Of a stretch of 10,896 nt of DNA, positions 1 to 7,321 are shown in pieces. A program made the translations under genes and the position numbers. Each line of letters begins with the position of its first letter. The stretch's first letter is position 1. This stretch comes from Nitrososphaerota archaeon. Its GTDB lineage: Archaea > Thermoproteota > Nitrososphaeria > Nitrososphaerales > CADDZS01. The notes beneath the pieces were generated by a model, which was not told the origin of the DNA, did not search any database, and saw only the letters and a list, made by a program, of their open reading frames with translations. The stretch lies in NCBI GenBank assembly GCA_027886785.1, contig JAPCJV010000027.1, positions 1 through 10,896 on the forward strand, given 5' to 3'.

Positions 1-5
1 TAAAA

Positions 6-55
6 GCGAGGAGTTCTCTTCCAAATTAGTTAGGCAATTCCTCGCAAATCTTTTT
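6..55 (+). terminator. Probable terminator of an unseen upstream gene
   Basis: A 10-bp stem is formed by GCGAGGAGTT (6-15) and AATTCCTCGC (36-45), with one G-U pair and a 20-base loop. Five Ts follow at 51-55. The order stem then T-tract fits termination of a + strand gene ending to the left of the window. The loop is long, so this is a likely call, not a certain one. The outer seven pairs resemble a tRNA acceptor stem, but the interior is far too short for a tRNA. Confidence 0.45.
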
Positions 56-69
56 GCACAATTTGAAAG

Positions 70-87
70 CTAAAGTACTCACTTTAG
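70..87. promoter_or_regulatory. Perfect 7-4-7 inverted repeat upstream of gpmI
   Basis: CTAAAGT (70-76) and ACTTTAG (81-87) are perfect inverted copies around the spacer ACTC. The repeat ends 18 bases before the gpmI start codon. An AT-rich, TATA-like stretch lies just upstream at about 60-69, which would put the repeat between TATA and the transcription start or over the start. That is a common operator position for archaeal repressors. The symmetry is seen directly; the operator role is inferred. Confidence 0.4.
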
Positions 88-105
88 TTTTGGGTTTGCT
101 GGAAA

Positions 106-1692
106 ATGAAAAACAGGAAATCAGCTGCCCCCAGAGCACAGCGGTCGAAAAATCCCGTAGTTCTAGTGATTTTGGACGGGTGGGGCATTGCGCCCCCAAG
201 TAAGTTCAACGCTATCTCCATAGCGAAAAAACCGAACTTCGACGCGCTTTCTGCAGAGTTCGGAGTCAGCCGGATTTGTGCCTCCGGCCCATGTGTAGGC
301 TTGACGGAAGGACAGATGGGAAACTCAGAAGTCGGCCATCTCACTATTGGCGCGGGAAGAGTAATTTTTCAGGATTTAATGCGCGTTTTTGAAGAGATCA
401 AATCGGGCAAACTGGCGAAAAACGCCAAGCTTCTGAGAGCACTGCGAAGTTTGAAGAAACGCGAGGGCACTTTACATTTTTTGGGACTTTTATCGGACGG
501 AGGGGTCCACAGCCACATCGACCATCTGTTTGCCCTTCTGGACATTGCCCGCAAACTCGGAATTGAGAAGGTGGCAGTGCACGCTTTCTTGGATGGAAGG
601 GACACTCCTCCCCGAAGCGGTGTCGATTACCTCGCCTCGTTGACGAGTTTTATGAAAGATTTCCCGAACGCCACGATTGCGAGCGTAAGCGGGAGATACT
701 ATGCGATGGATCGCGACAACCGATGGGGGAGAACCAAGCTCGCCTATGACGCCATCGTTTACGGAGAAGGAGAGAAATTCGAGGATCCTATTTTTGCAGT
801 GAAGCAATCCTACTCTAGAAATGAAAATGACGAGTTCATCATCCCGATTGTCAACATGGGTTATCAGGGAATGAAGGAGGGAGATCTGGTTATTTTCTTC
901 AATTTCAGGCCCGATAGGGCGCGGCAGCTGACCAGGGCTCTTTCAGCTAATGCCGGGGATTTCGGAGGCCTCTTCGATCGATCTGAGAATAAACGCCCCA
1001 AGAAGGTGGAGATCCTCACGATGACCCTTTACGATCCTAAACTAAAGGGGCCGAAGGCACTGCTGGGCCGCGAACGCGTGAGCAACACACTGAGCAACGT
1101 GCTGGAGAAAAAGAATCTCCGCCAGCTGCGAATTGCAGAGACCGAAAAATACGCCCACGTCACCTATTTCTTCAACGGCCTGGTAGAAAAACCAAGGCGG
1201 TTTGAAGAAAGAATTCTCATCCCGTCGCAAAAAGTCGAGACCTATGACAAGAGTCCGGAAATGAGCGCACGTGAGATTACTGAGCAAGCAGTGAAGTCGA
1301 TCGATGGACAGCGATTCAGCTTCATCCTGATCAATTTGGCGAACGCTGACATGGTGGGTCACTCGGGTATGATCGAACCCACGGTGAAAGCTGTGGAAAC
1401 CGTGGATCAATGTCTAGGGGAGATCATCGATACATGGAGAAAGCAAGGCGATCGGCTAAATTTGATCGTAACGGCGGATCACGGAAACGCAGAGAAAATG
1501 TTTGATGAACGGACGGGTCAACCACATACCGCGCACACCGCCAACCTCGTACCCCTTATCGTCGTTTCAAAGAAATGGAAAACAGCAAGAGAAGAAAATT
1601 ACGATGCCGGTCTAAGGGACATTGCGCCCACGATCCTCAACATGATGGGGATAGCAAAGCCAAAAGCTATGACGGGAAAAAGTTTGGTCTAA
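106..1692 (+). CDS. gpmI: 2,3-bisphosphoglycerate-independent phosphoglycerate mutase
   Basis: Cytoplasmic enzyme of glycolysis and gluconeogenesis that interconverts 3- and 2-phosphoglycerate through a phosphoserine intermediate. The protein has 528 residues, the normal length for the bacterial-type (GpmI) family. Alkaline-phosphatase-superfamily motifs are intact: VILDGWG with metal ligand Asp24, GQMGNSEVGH with nucleophile Ser74, HSHIDH near 135-140, FLDGRDTPP (161-169), GRYYAMDRDNRW (197-207), NFRPDR (266-271), EKYAHVTYFFNG (347-358), NADMVGH (413-419), TADHGNAEKM (456-465) and the PHTAHT metal site (473-478). The ATG at 106 is the first possible start, because an in-frame TAG lies at 85-87; about 16 basic residues precede the conserved core. 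Many archaea instead carry the shorter, divergent ApgM mutase, so the bacterial-type enzyme is notable here. It is transcribed convergently with ftsZ. Confidence 0.96.
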   Translation: MKNRKSAAPRAQRSKNPVVLVILDGWGIAPPSKFNAISIAKKPNFDALSAEFGVSRICASGPCVGLTEGQMGNSEVGHLTIGAGRVIFQDLMRVFEEIKSGKLAKNAKLLRALRSLKKREGTLHFLGLLSDGGVHSHIDHLFALLDIARKLGIEKVAVHAFLDGRDTPPRSGVDYLASLTSFMKDFPNATIASVSGRYYAMDRDNRWGRTKLAYDAIVYGEGEKFEDPIFAVKQSYSRNENDEFIIPIVNMGYQGMKEGDLVIFFNFRPDRARQLTRALSANAGDFGGLFDRSENKRPKKVEILTMTLYDPKLKGPKALLGRERVSNTLSNVLEKKNLRQLRIAETEKYAHVTYFFNGLVEKPRRFEERILIPSQKVETYDKSPEMSAREITEQAVKSIDGQRFSFILINLANADMVGHSGMIEPTVKAVETVDQCLGEIIDTWRKQGDRLNLIVTADHGNAEKMFDERTGQPHTAHTANLVPLIVVSKKWKTAREENYDAGLRDIAPTILNMMGIAKPKAMTGKSLV

Positions 1693-1713
1693 GAAATAAA
1701 AAGAGGAAACGGA

Positions 1714-1737
1714 GTTGGTCGCGAAAAGGCGACCAAC
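1714..1737. terminator. Bidirectional terminator hairpin between gpmI and ftsZ
   Basis: GTTGGTCGC (1714-1722) and GCGACCAAC (1729-1737) form a perfect 9-bp stem with the 6-base loop GAAAAG. It sits in the 56-base gap between two converging genes. Read on the minus strand, the stem is followed by a T-rich run (about 1695-1711, including TTTTT), which suits termination of ftsZ. On the + strand the following sequence is only mildly T-rich. The position and perfect symmetry make a shared terminator the simplest reading. Confidence 0.7.
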
Positions 1738-1748
1738 AATTTGCATGT

Positions 1749-2810
1749 TTAGTTGCGAGACTTTAGAAGTCTTCCCATTTTTCCTTGCTGCTCAGCAAGG
1801 AAGGTGCTTTCTACACCTGTGAGGACTAGCATCACTCGGACTCTTCCCTGCAGGTTGGGATCGACTCGGGCACCCCAGACTACTCGTGCTTTGGGTGGCA
1901 GCGATCTAGTGATCATTTCCCCTGCTTGAGTTACTTCATCGAGAGTAATGTCGTCTCCTCCCGCTACATGGATCAATACGCCAAAGGCTTTTGTCGAGTC
2001 TTTGATATCCAAGAGTTGTGCGTCCAACGCGGATTGGACTGCGCGCTCGATCCGATCATCGCCAGAAGCTTCGCCCACACCCATTGCGGCGATGCCTCGT
2101 TTCTCCATGATCGCTCTCAAGTCTGCAAAGTCGATGTTGATCAAACTTGCTGTTGTGATCGTCTCGGTGACCCCTTTGACAAATTCTCCCACGAGTTCGT
2201 TGGCAACTCCGAGGGCTTCTTTCAACGGAAGATCTCCTGCTACCTTTGCGAGTTTGTTATTGTCGATAACGACAACAGTATCGCATTGGGACTTTAGTTT
2301 CTCCAAACCAGCTTTTGCATTGTTGTACCTGAATCGTTCCACTGCGAAGGGCAGAGTGACCACTCCGATCATTAATGCACCTGAGGGTTTCAGCGCGTTC
2401 GCGATTACCCAGGAGGCTCCAGTACCCGTACCCCCACCCAAACCGGTTGCTACGTACACAATGTTTGAACCGGCGGTATCTTTCTTGATCTGTTCAATGG
2501 ATTCCCTCGCTGCTTGCTCACCACGTTCCGGGTATCCCCCAGCTCCCATGCCTTTCGTACTTTTCTCGCCGAGCAGGACCCTTCGGTCAGCTTTGACTAT
2601 GCTGAGGTGAGTCGCGTCCGTGTTCGCGGCAATGAGTTTTGCCCCGGAAACTCCACCCTTTCTTTCTTTCACCCACGAAACAATGTTGCATCCGGCTCCT
2701 CCTACTCCAATGACGGAGACTTGAGGTTTGGCCGCACGCATAATTGCCTCGATTTTTTCCGATTCGAGCATTTCATCCATTTTAGACTGCGTATCGCTAT
2801 CGTACGACAA
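1749..2810 (-). CDS. ftsZ: Cell division GTPase FtsZ
   Basis: Tubulin-family GTPase that polymerises into the division ring at mid-cell. In the 353-residue form the nucleotide-binding loops are all present: GVGGAGCN (36-43, T1), AANTDA (61-66, T2), GMGAGGYPERGEQAA (87-101, T3) and the tubulin signature GGGTGTG (125-131, T4). The catalytic T7 loop NIDFAD (225-230) supplies the acidic residues that act on the neighbouring subunit's GTP. The C-terminal domain is complete, but only a very short basic tail follows, so there is no long linker or obvious conserved C-terminal peptide. The start given is TTG at 2808-2810; an ATG at 2778-2780 would give 343 residues, and neither has a clear Shine-Dalgarno. 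A weak TATA-like TTCATAAAG lies about 42 bases upstream of the TTG. FtsZ excludes the FtsZ-less Crenarchaeota. Confidence 0.95.
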   Translation of the reverse strand: MSYDSDTQSKMDEMLESEKIEAIMRAAKPQVSVIGVGGAGCNIVSWVKERKGGVSGAKLIAANTDATHLSIVKADRRVLLGEKSTKGMGAGGYPERGEQAARESIEQIKKDTAGSNIVYVATGLGGGTGTGASWVIANALKPSGALMIGVVTLPFAVERFRYNNAKAGLEKLKSQCDTVVVIDNNKLAKVAGDLPLKEALGVANELVGEFVKGVTETITTASLINIDFADLRAIMEKRGIAAMGVGEASGDDRIERAVQSALDAQLLDIKDSTKAFGVLIHVAGGDDITLDEVTQAGEMITRSLPPKARVVWGARVDPNLQGRVRVMLVLTGVESTFLAEQQGKMGRLLKSRN

Positions 2811-2962
2811 TGTTTGATCTGAGACAAAACTCTCTCAAGCGGATAATACCCTTTATGAAGTTGAGAAAAGAAAGCTTGACCCGAATTTTTGTGGGTGGTA
2901 TCCCGATTCAGATTAGAGATCAGAATGTCAATGGATCCCTCTGAAATCTATGCGGAAAAGAA

Positions 2963-3916
2963 CTAGCCGGATGTCAGCAGATAAGATCGCAGTTTGCCAT
3001 CTTCGACCTGCCCTAAAACTCCCCTCAGAACGCCCTCCCCATACTCGCTGCCGGGGTTAAGGCAGACCGTTTTTCCCAATCGAACCACCCCCTTCGCTTC
3101 GTGGATATGTCCATGTAATCCTGCGAGCGGTTGGTACTTCAAGATCGCATTGCGAGTCGCTATGCTCCCTGCGGAAGTCATAACAAGGTGCCCCGCGTTG
3201 ACCACTGGTTTTAGGTCGCTGTCCACCTTCGGAGCTTGATCAATGGGCGTGTCTATCGGCGGCACGTGAAGGTTGAAAATCGAAGTCTCAGGGTGATTCA
3301 GTTCGCTCGCCATTCGCTCGATCTTCGATTGGAGTACTTCTTCTCCAGCTTCTCTGGGGCTGTGCCACGGGGTTCGGTTCGCGAACCCCAAAGTGATCAT
3401 TTCTTGACCCCCTCCAATGTCCACTACTTTTTCTTCCGGATTCACCACGAAGGAAGAAGAATTCAGGACTTCATCTATCTCAAATATGTCATCGTTGCCG
3501 GGGGAGATGAAGCATAAGGTCCCGGTGCCCTTCAGTTTCTCCTCTGCAAGCTGGATCCACTTTCTAACTCCCTCGATCATGAGGCGCTTGAAAAGCTCTT
3601 GAACCTTGTCGGGATTGGAGGTCAGTTCCTCGTACTCCTTCTGGTTTACAATCTGGGTATAAGCTCCGCCATTTCTGATCTCCTTGATCAACACTTCTGC
3701 TTGTTCCCTCGATTTTAAGACAAAATTTTCGCCGGCATATGTGCACTCGAAAAATCCAGTGCTGGTATCCACGATCGGAACCATGGACTTTCCAGTGATG
3801 TCCCCACCTAGGATCAGCACGTTCGCCTTGTAGAACTTCGAGGCGTTCAGGAACTTGCGAAAGCAGATATCCGAACCGTGAACGTCCGTCACGAAGAAGA
3901 ACTTTGTTTTCCCCAA
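2963..3916 (-). CDS. Icc-like calcineurin-type metallophosphoesterase
   Basis: Predicted binuclear-metal phosphoesterase of 317 residues; substrate unknown. The metal-site motifs appear in order: DVH (Asp11, His13), GGD (Asp39), GNDD (140-143), a lone His217 in NLHVPP, and GHIHE (His270, His272). GNDD in place of GNHE resembles the Icc-related archaeal/bacterial group (COG2129). About 100 residues separate GGD from GNDD, much of it predicted helical (65-130), which is longer than in minimal members and may form a cap or lid. The start must be TTG at 3914-3916: an in-frame TAG sits two codons upstream, and no ATG or GTG comes before the first metal motif without losing the first beta strand. 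It follows pyrC by 15 bases, so the two are probably co-transcribed. A link to nucleotide metabolism is only suggested by this. Confidence 0.85.
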   Translation of the reverse strand: MGKTKFFFVTDVHGSDICFRKFLNASKFYKANVLILGGDITGKSMVPIVDTSTGFFECTYAGENFVLKSREQAEVLIKEIRNGGAYTQIVNQKEYEELTSNPDKVQELFKRLMIEGVRKWIQLAEEKLKGTGTLCFISPGNDDIFEIDEVLNSSSFVVNPEEKVVDIGGGQEMITLGFANRTPWHSPREAGEEVLQSKIERMASELNHPETSIFNLHVPPIDTPIDQAPKVDSDLKPVVNAGHLVMTSAGSIATRNAILKYQPLAGLHGHIHEAKGVVRLGKTVCLNPGSEYGEGVLRGVLGQVEDGKLRSYLLTSG

Positions 3917-3931
3917 GGGCTAGAACATGAC

Positions 3932-5311
3932 TCAGTAATTTGGCCTAAGGAATTCGCCCTTTCCCGTCTTTCCGAAACCAACACCTTCTTCAAAGGCGAT
4001 CTCTCCTTTTAGAATGGTAAATTTCACTTTGCCCGAAACTTCCATTCCGTCATACAAAACAGTCTCCCAAGATTTCGTTTGCAGCTCTGACGCCCTAATT
4101 TTCCAAGTTTGGTCATAGTCGACCAGAGCCAGGTCCGCATCAGATTCCACTTGCAGCACTCCCTTTCGGGGATACAGTCCGAAGCGCCTCGCCGCAGCTT
4201 CCGCGGTAATCTTGGGAATGTCGAACATTGACAGACTTCCTTCGTGAACCATCTTCAGTAAGATTGGAAGGCGGGTCTCCACGCCAGGGGTTCCGGAGGG
4301 CGCTTTGAAAATATCTTCCCACCCGAGCTGCTTTTCCTTTTTCAGGTGAGGAGCGTGATCCGTGGAGACCATTTCGATCAGTCCACTTTTCAAACCATTG
4401 AGTAATTCGAGTGAGTCTGCTTCATTTCTTGCTGGAGGATTGAACTTTCCATCCGGTCCTTTTTCCTCCAAGATTTCTTTCGTGAAAGTCAGGTACTGCG
4501 GGCAAGTTTCTGCGGACACGTCCACGTTTCTATTCTTGAAGTGCGCCAACAATTGGACCCCCTCTGAAGTGCTGAGGTGGACGAGATGCAATTTGGATCT
4601 CAGCACTTCCGCCACGAGGAGAGCTTCATAAACTGCATCAGCTTCGACAAAATTAGGGCGCGAGTCGAAATGGACCAACGGATCTTTACGCCCTGTTGAT
4701 CTTAGTTCCTTGGTCAATGAAAAGATCAGTGCATCGTTTTCCGCATGAATGCAGTGCACGAGCTCGGTCTTTCGTACCTCCTTCATCACTTCATAGAGCT
4801 GACCCGAATTGGTTACAAAGGATCCCGCGTACTCCTTCTCCCTTTCTATGGGCGGCGAGACCATGAAAGTCTTGAAGGCTATTGCCCCGGATTCAGCTAG
4901 CTCTGTTAATTCCTCGAGGTTTTCGTGACTTGCGGCTGCGACGAGCCCAAAATTTACAACTGCTTTCGGTTGAACCTTGTCAACCTTATCGCGAAATACA
5001 CTCGGAGTTGTGACCACCGGATTCGTGTTGGGCATGTCGAAGACGGTGGTCGTCCCTCCTGCTGCCGCACCTTTTGTCCCGGATTCAAAGTCTTCTTTTT
5101 CCGTAAAGCCCGGGTCGCGAAAGTGCACATGAGGATCTATGAGTCCGGGTAACACGAGCAAACCGTTTGCATCTATGATCCTAGCTGCATGTCCTGAACC
5201 AATTTTTTCAATCGCCGCGATCTTCCCTTCCGAGATGCAAATATCTACCGCATGGAGCTCTCCGCTTGAAATTACCTTGCCGTTCTTGACGATCAAATCA
5301 AAGGAAGGCAA
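3932..5311 (-). CDS. pyrC: Dihydroorotase (amidohydrolase superfamily)
   Basis: Likely catalyses cyclisation of N-carbamoyl-aspartate to dihydroorotate, the third step of de novo pyrimidine synthesis, in the cytoplasm. The 459 residues fit the longer, cyclic-amidohydrolase-type dihydroorotases. Visible sites are GLIDPHVHFRDPG (His61, His63), the probable carbamylated Lys147 in FKTFM, His189 in CIHAEN, His245 in LVHLSTSEG, and Asp318 in STDHAPH. SGTPGVETRLP (339-349) is also typical. Allantoinase or hydantoinase are close relatives, but a de novo pyrimidine role is more likely in an archaeon. The start is TTG at 5309-5311: the N-terminus FDLIVKNGKVI begins where the family normally does, and I see no ATG, GTG or TTG in frame over roughly 50 bases upstream. 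The phosphoesterase gene follows 15 bases downstream. Confidence 0.9.
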   Translation of the reverse strand: MPSFDLIVKNGKVISSGELHAVDICISEGKIAAIEKIGSGHAARIIDANGLLVLPGLIDPHVHFRDPGFTEKEDFESGTKGAAAGGTTTVFDMPNTNPVVTTPSVFRDKVDKVQPKAVVNFGLVAAASHENLEELTELAESGAIAFKTFMVSPPIEREKEYAGSFVTNSGQLYEVMKEVRKTELVHCIHAENDALIFSLTKELRSTGRKDPLVHFDSRPNFVEADAVYEALLVAEVLRSKLHLVHLSTSEGVQLLAHFKNRNVDVSAETCPQYLTFTKEILEEKGPDGKFNPPARNEADSLELLNGLKSGLIEMVSTDHAPHLKKEKQLGWEDIFKAPSGTPGVETRLPILLKMVHEGSLSMFDIPKITAEAAARRFGLYPRKGVLQVESDADLALVDYDQTWKIRASELQTKSWETVLYDGMEVSGKVKFTILKGEIAFEEGVGFGKTGKGEFLRPNY

Positions 5312-5406
5312 CGATTTCTTCGTCCCGGGATTATGATGAGGTTTAGCGTTACGTGAATTAATAGTGTGTGGTATGCCTGCGCCGAATTTTCTCGGAATTT
5401 AGAGCG

Positions 5407-7203
5407 TTAAGCTTTCATCTTATTACGCACCTGACTAATTGGCTCAAGAAATTTCTGTCTATCGACGTCGAAGATTCCCTTGTCAGTGATTCGTGCGTGG
5501 GGGATCACTGAAAGCGTCAGAAGAAAAGGGATGGGCATGTAGGGGTGTTCGATCATCCCCATTTGCACGAACGCCTTCCGCAGAGCGAGCATCTTTTTTG
5601 CGATTACATCCAGTCGGTCTTCCGACATCAGCCCCGCGATTGGGAGATCAATTTTCGCTCGAATCTTGCCATGGTGCACCGCGGCGATTCCTCCTCCGGA
5701 ACTTGTCACTAGGTTTGCCGCGAGCACCATGTCGCTCCTACCATTTCCGACGACGAGCAGATTGTGAGCATCGTGGGCCACGGTGGTGGCGACCGCACCC
5801 TCCTTGAGAAGGTTTCTCGCGAAACCAAAGGATCTGTTTCCATTTTTTCCGTGCCTTTCAAATACGAATACTTTCGCGATGTTCTTGGAAACCAATTCTC
5901 CATCTTTCGTCTCCGCTTCTACTACGGACACATTTGTCAGAACCATTTCGAGAAATTTAGATCCGGCCTTCCGAACCATCTCCCCTCCTATTTTGGGAAA
6001 GTCAATGCAAGTCAGAAAAACTGTTCCGGTCTTAACCGGCGAAGGGATCTCGAAATCTTGTTCTTTCAATGTCGGAAGCTTTACCGAATTGTATGCCCTG
6101 CGGTCAAATGGTTTCGCCTGTGTAGAAATTACTAGTCTCCCATTATCCGTGACCAGCACTCCGTTGGAAATCACTTTTGTGGGATTAAACGATTCCAGTT
6201 TTTTCAAAAGCAGAACGTCTCCAATTTTGCCCGGCGCAATGGCGCCCAAGTTAAACTTCCTCATGTGAATCGCGGGTCGCAAGGTAGCCCCTCGTACGAC
6301 CTCGATCGGATCTAAACCCTCCTCGACCGCTGCACGGCATACTTGGTTCAAATGGCCGTTTAATGCGAGGCGATCGGGCATCACGTCATCAGTGACGAAT
6401 AGTATGTTTATCGGGCTGGGAAGTTTCTTTAGAGCAGAGACGAACGCCCGCATATCGAGCACATCTGGGCCCCTGAGTTTGAGATACATCCCGGCTCGAA
6501 GCTTTTCCAAGGCGCTTTTTGTCTCGAAATTCTCGTGATCCGCCTCGGGGCCCGCGGCCGAATACGCGGCTAATCTGGCTCCCATCAAAAGCGGGCAGTG
6601 GCCGTCGATTACCGAATTTCTTTTTCTTCCGATCTCCAGAATCTTGATCATTTTTTCGCTTTGACCGAGCACTCCGTCAAAATCCATCACCTCTCCCAGA
6701 CCGGATACTCCTTCCCAGCCGAGAGTTTCTTCAACGTCCTCCGGAGTCATTTCGGCCCCCGAAGTGACCGCCGAGGATTCCGGAACGCAAGTAGGAGTAA
6801 AGAAATAGATTTTCATCGGTGAACCCTTTGCATTTTCCAGCATCATCCTCAATCCTTCCTTTCCCAAGACGTTCACGATTTCGTGGGGGTCTGCGAAAAC
6901 CGTGGTAGTCCCGTACGGCAATAACGCACTCGCAAAATTCGCCGGGGTGAGCATGGTGCTCTCGATGTGAAGATGTGTATCGATTAATCCTGGAATCGCA
7001 ATTAACCCTCGTGCGTCTATGGTCTTGTCAGCTTTGTGCTCTGAGTCCTCGCCCACATAGACAATCGTGTCTTTGTAAATCCCGATGTCCGCGTCACGTA
7101 GCTCTCCAGAGTACACATTGAGAACTTTGGAATTTTCAATTTTCATCGTTAGTGATAGTTTTCCGAGAGCTGCAGAAACTATCTCTCGTGTACTCGCTGA
7201 CAA
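5407..7203 (-). CDS. ade: Adenine deaminase (Ade/AdeC family)
   Basis: Deaminates adenine to hypoxanthine and ammonia for purine salvage; cytoplasmic metalloenzyme. The 598 residues match the two-part family architecture. The N-terminal TIM-barrel carries GLIDTHLHIES (His77, His79), ADPHEI (104-109), GLGEVMD (168-174, Glu171), DGHCP (His202), DHE (His223) and FVTDD (269-273). The C-terminal domain contains SSGGGIAAVH and the following LPIAGLMSEDR. The start is placed at TTG (7201-7203), because residues 6-20 (TREIVSAALGKLSLT) resemble the N-terminal segment that family members usually carry before the NSKVLNVYSGE strand. The alternative ATG at 7144-7146 would remove that segment and give 579 residues. 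The start codon lies inside a perfect inverted repeat (7201-7218). It lies 108 bases downstream of the permease gene on the same strand, so co-transcription is possible but unproven. Confidence 0.93.
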   Translation of the reverse strand: MSASTREIVSAALGKLSLTMKIENSKVLNVYSGELRDADIGIYKDTIVYVGEDSEHKADKTIDARGLIAIPGLIDTHLHIESTMLTPANFASALLPYGTTTVFADPHEIVNVLGKEGLRMMLENAKGSPMKIYFFTPTCVPESSAVTSGAEMTPEDVEETLGWEGVSGLGEVMDFDGVLGQSEKMIKILEIGRKRNSVIDGHCPLLMGARLAAYSAAGPEADHENFETKSALEKLRAGMYLKLRGPDVLDMRAFVSALKKLPSPINILFVTDDVMPDRLALNGHLNQVCRAAVEEGLDPIEVVRGATLRPAIHMRKFNLGAIAPGKIGDVLLLKKLESFNPTKVISNGVLVTDNGRLVISTQAKPFDRRAYNSVKLPTLKEQDFEIPSPVKTGTVFLTCIDFPKIGGEMVRKAGSKFLEMVLTNVSVVEAETKDGELVSKNIAKVFVFERHGKNGNRSFGFARNLLKEGAVATTVAHDAHNLLVVGNGRSDMVLAANLVTSSGGGIAAVHHGKIRAKIDLPIAGLMSEDRLDVIAKKMLALRKAFVQMGMIEHPYMPIPFLLTLSVIPHARITDKGIFDVDRQKFLEPISQVRNKMKA

Positions 7204-7232
7204 GGTACAGCTACCTTGTCGATAGGATCCTA
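7201..7232 (-). promoter_or_regulatory. Inverted repeat containing the adenine deaminase start codon, plus adjacent palindrome
   Basis: On the minus strand, CAAGGTA-GCTG-TACCTTG (7218 to 7201) is a perfect 7-bp stem with a 4-base loop, and its last three bases are the proposed TTG start codon. Four bases further upstream lies the perfect palindrome TAGGATCCTA (7223-7232). In RNA the stem could hide the start codon; as DNA the pair could be an operator. The left arm contains AAGGT, a poor Shine-Dalgarno-like string, within the same stem. The symmetry is certain, the function is inferred. Confidence 0.35.
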
Positions 7233-7289
7233 CAAAAGCATTTCAGGCATGGAATTCTTTGAATTAACCAGAAGAGCGAGTTGCCCTAA

Positions 7290-7321
7290 CTGTTCAAAAG
7301 GAGCCCGTCATTTACTCGGGC
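7290..7321 (-). terminator. Weak terminator-like hairpin at the permease stop codon
   Basis: On the minus strand GCCCG (7321-7317) pairs with CGGGC (7307-7303) around a 9-base loop that contains the permease stop codon, and a short TTTT tract follows at 7300-7297. The stem has only five pairs and the T-tract is short. It may attenuate transcription into the adenine deaminase gene, but may also be chance. Confidence 0.2.

Noticed and set aside
6..46. tRNA-like acceptor stem followed by A
   Set aside because: Only 22-26 bases lie between the arms, with no anticodon or T arm; a terminator explains it better.
1948..2610. Long + strand open frame (220 codons) opposite ftsZ
   Set aside because: It is antisense to an intact, motif-complete ftsZ, and its Ser/Pro/Ala-rich translation has no recognisable domain.
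2931..2966. Short + strand ORF of 11 codons between the phosphoesterase and ftsZ
   Set aside because: Too short, no ribosome site, and it overlaps the end of the phosphoesterase gene.
5783..6268. + strand open frame (161 codons) opposite adenine deaminase
   Set aside because: The opposite strand encodes a conserved enzyme, and the translation looks random.
7144..7146. ATG as the start of adenine deaminase
   Set aside because: It would remove the N-terminal segment resembling that of family members; kept as an alternative, not the main call.
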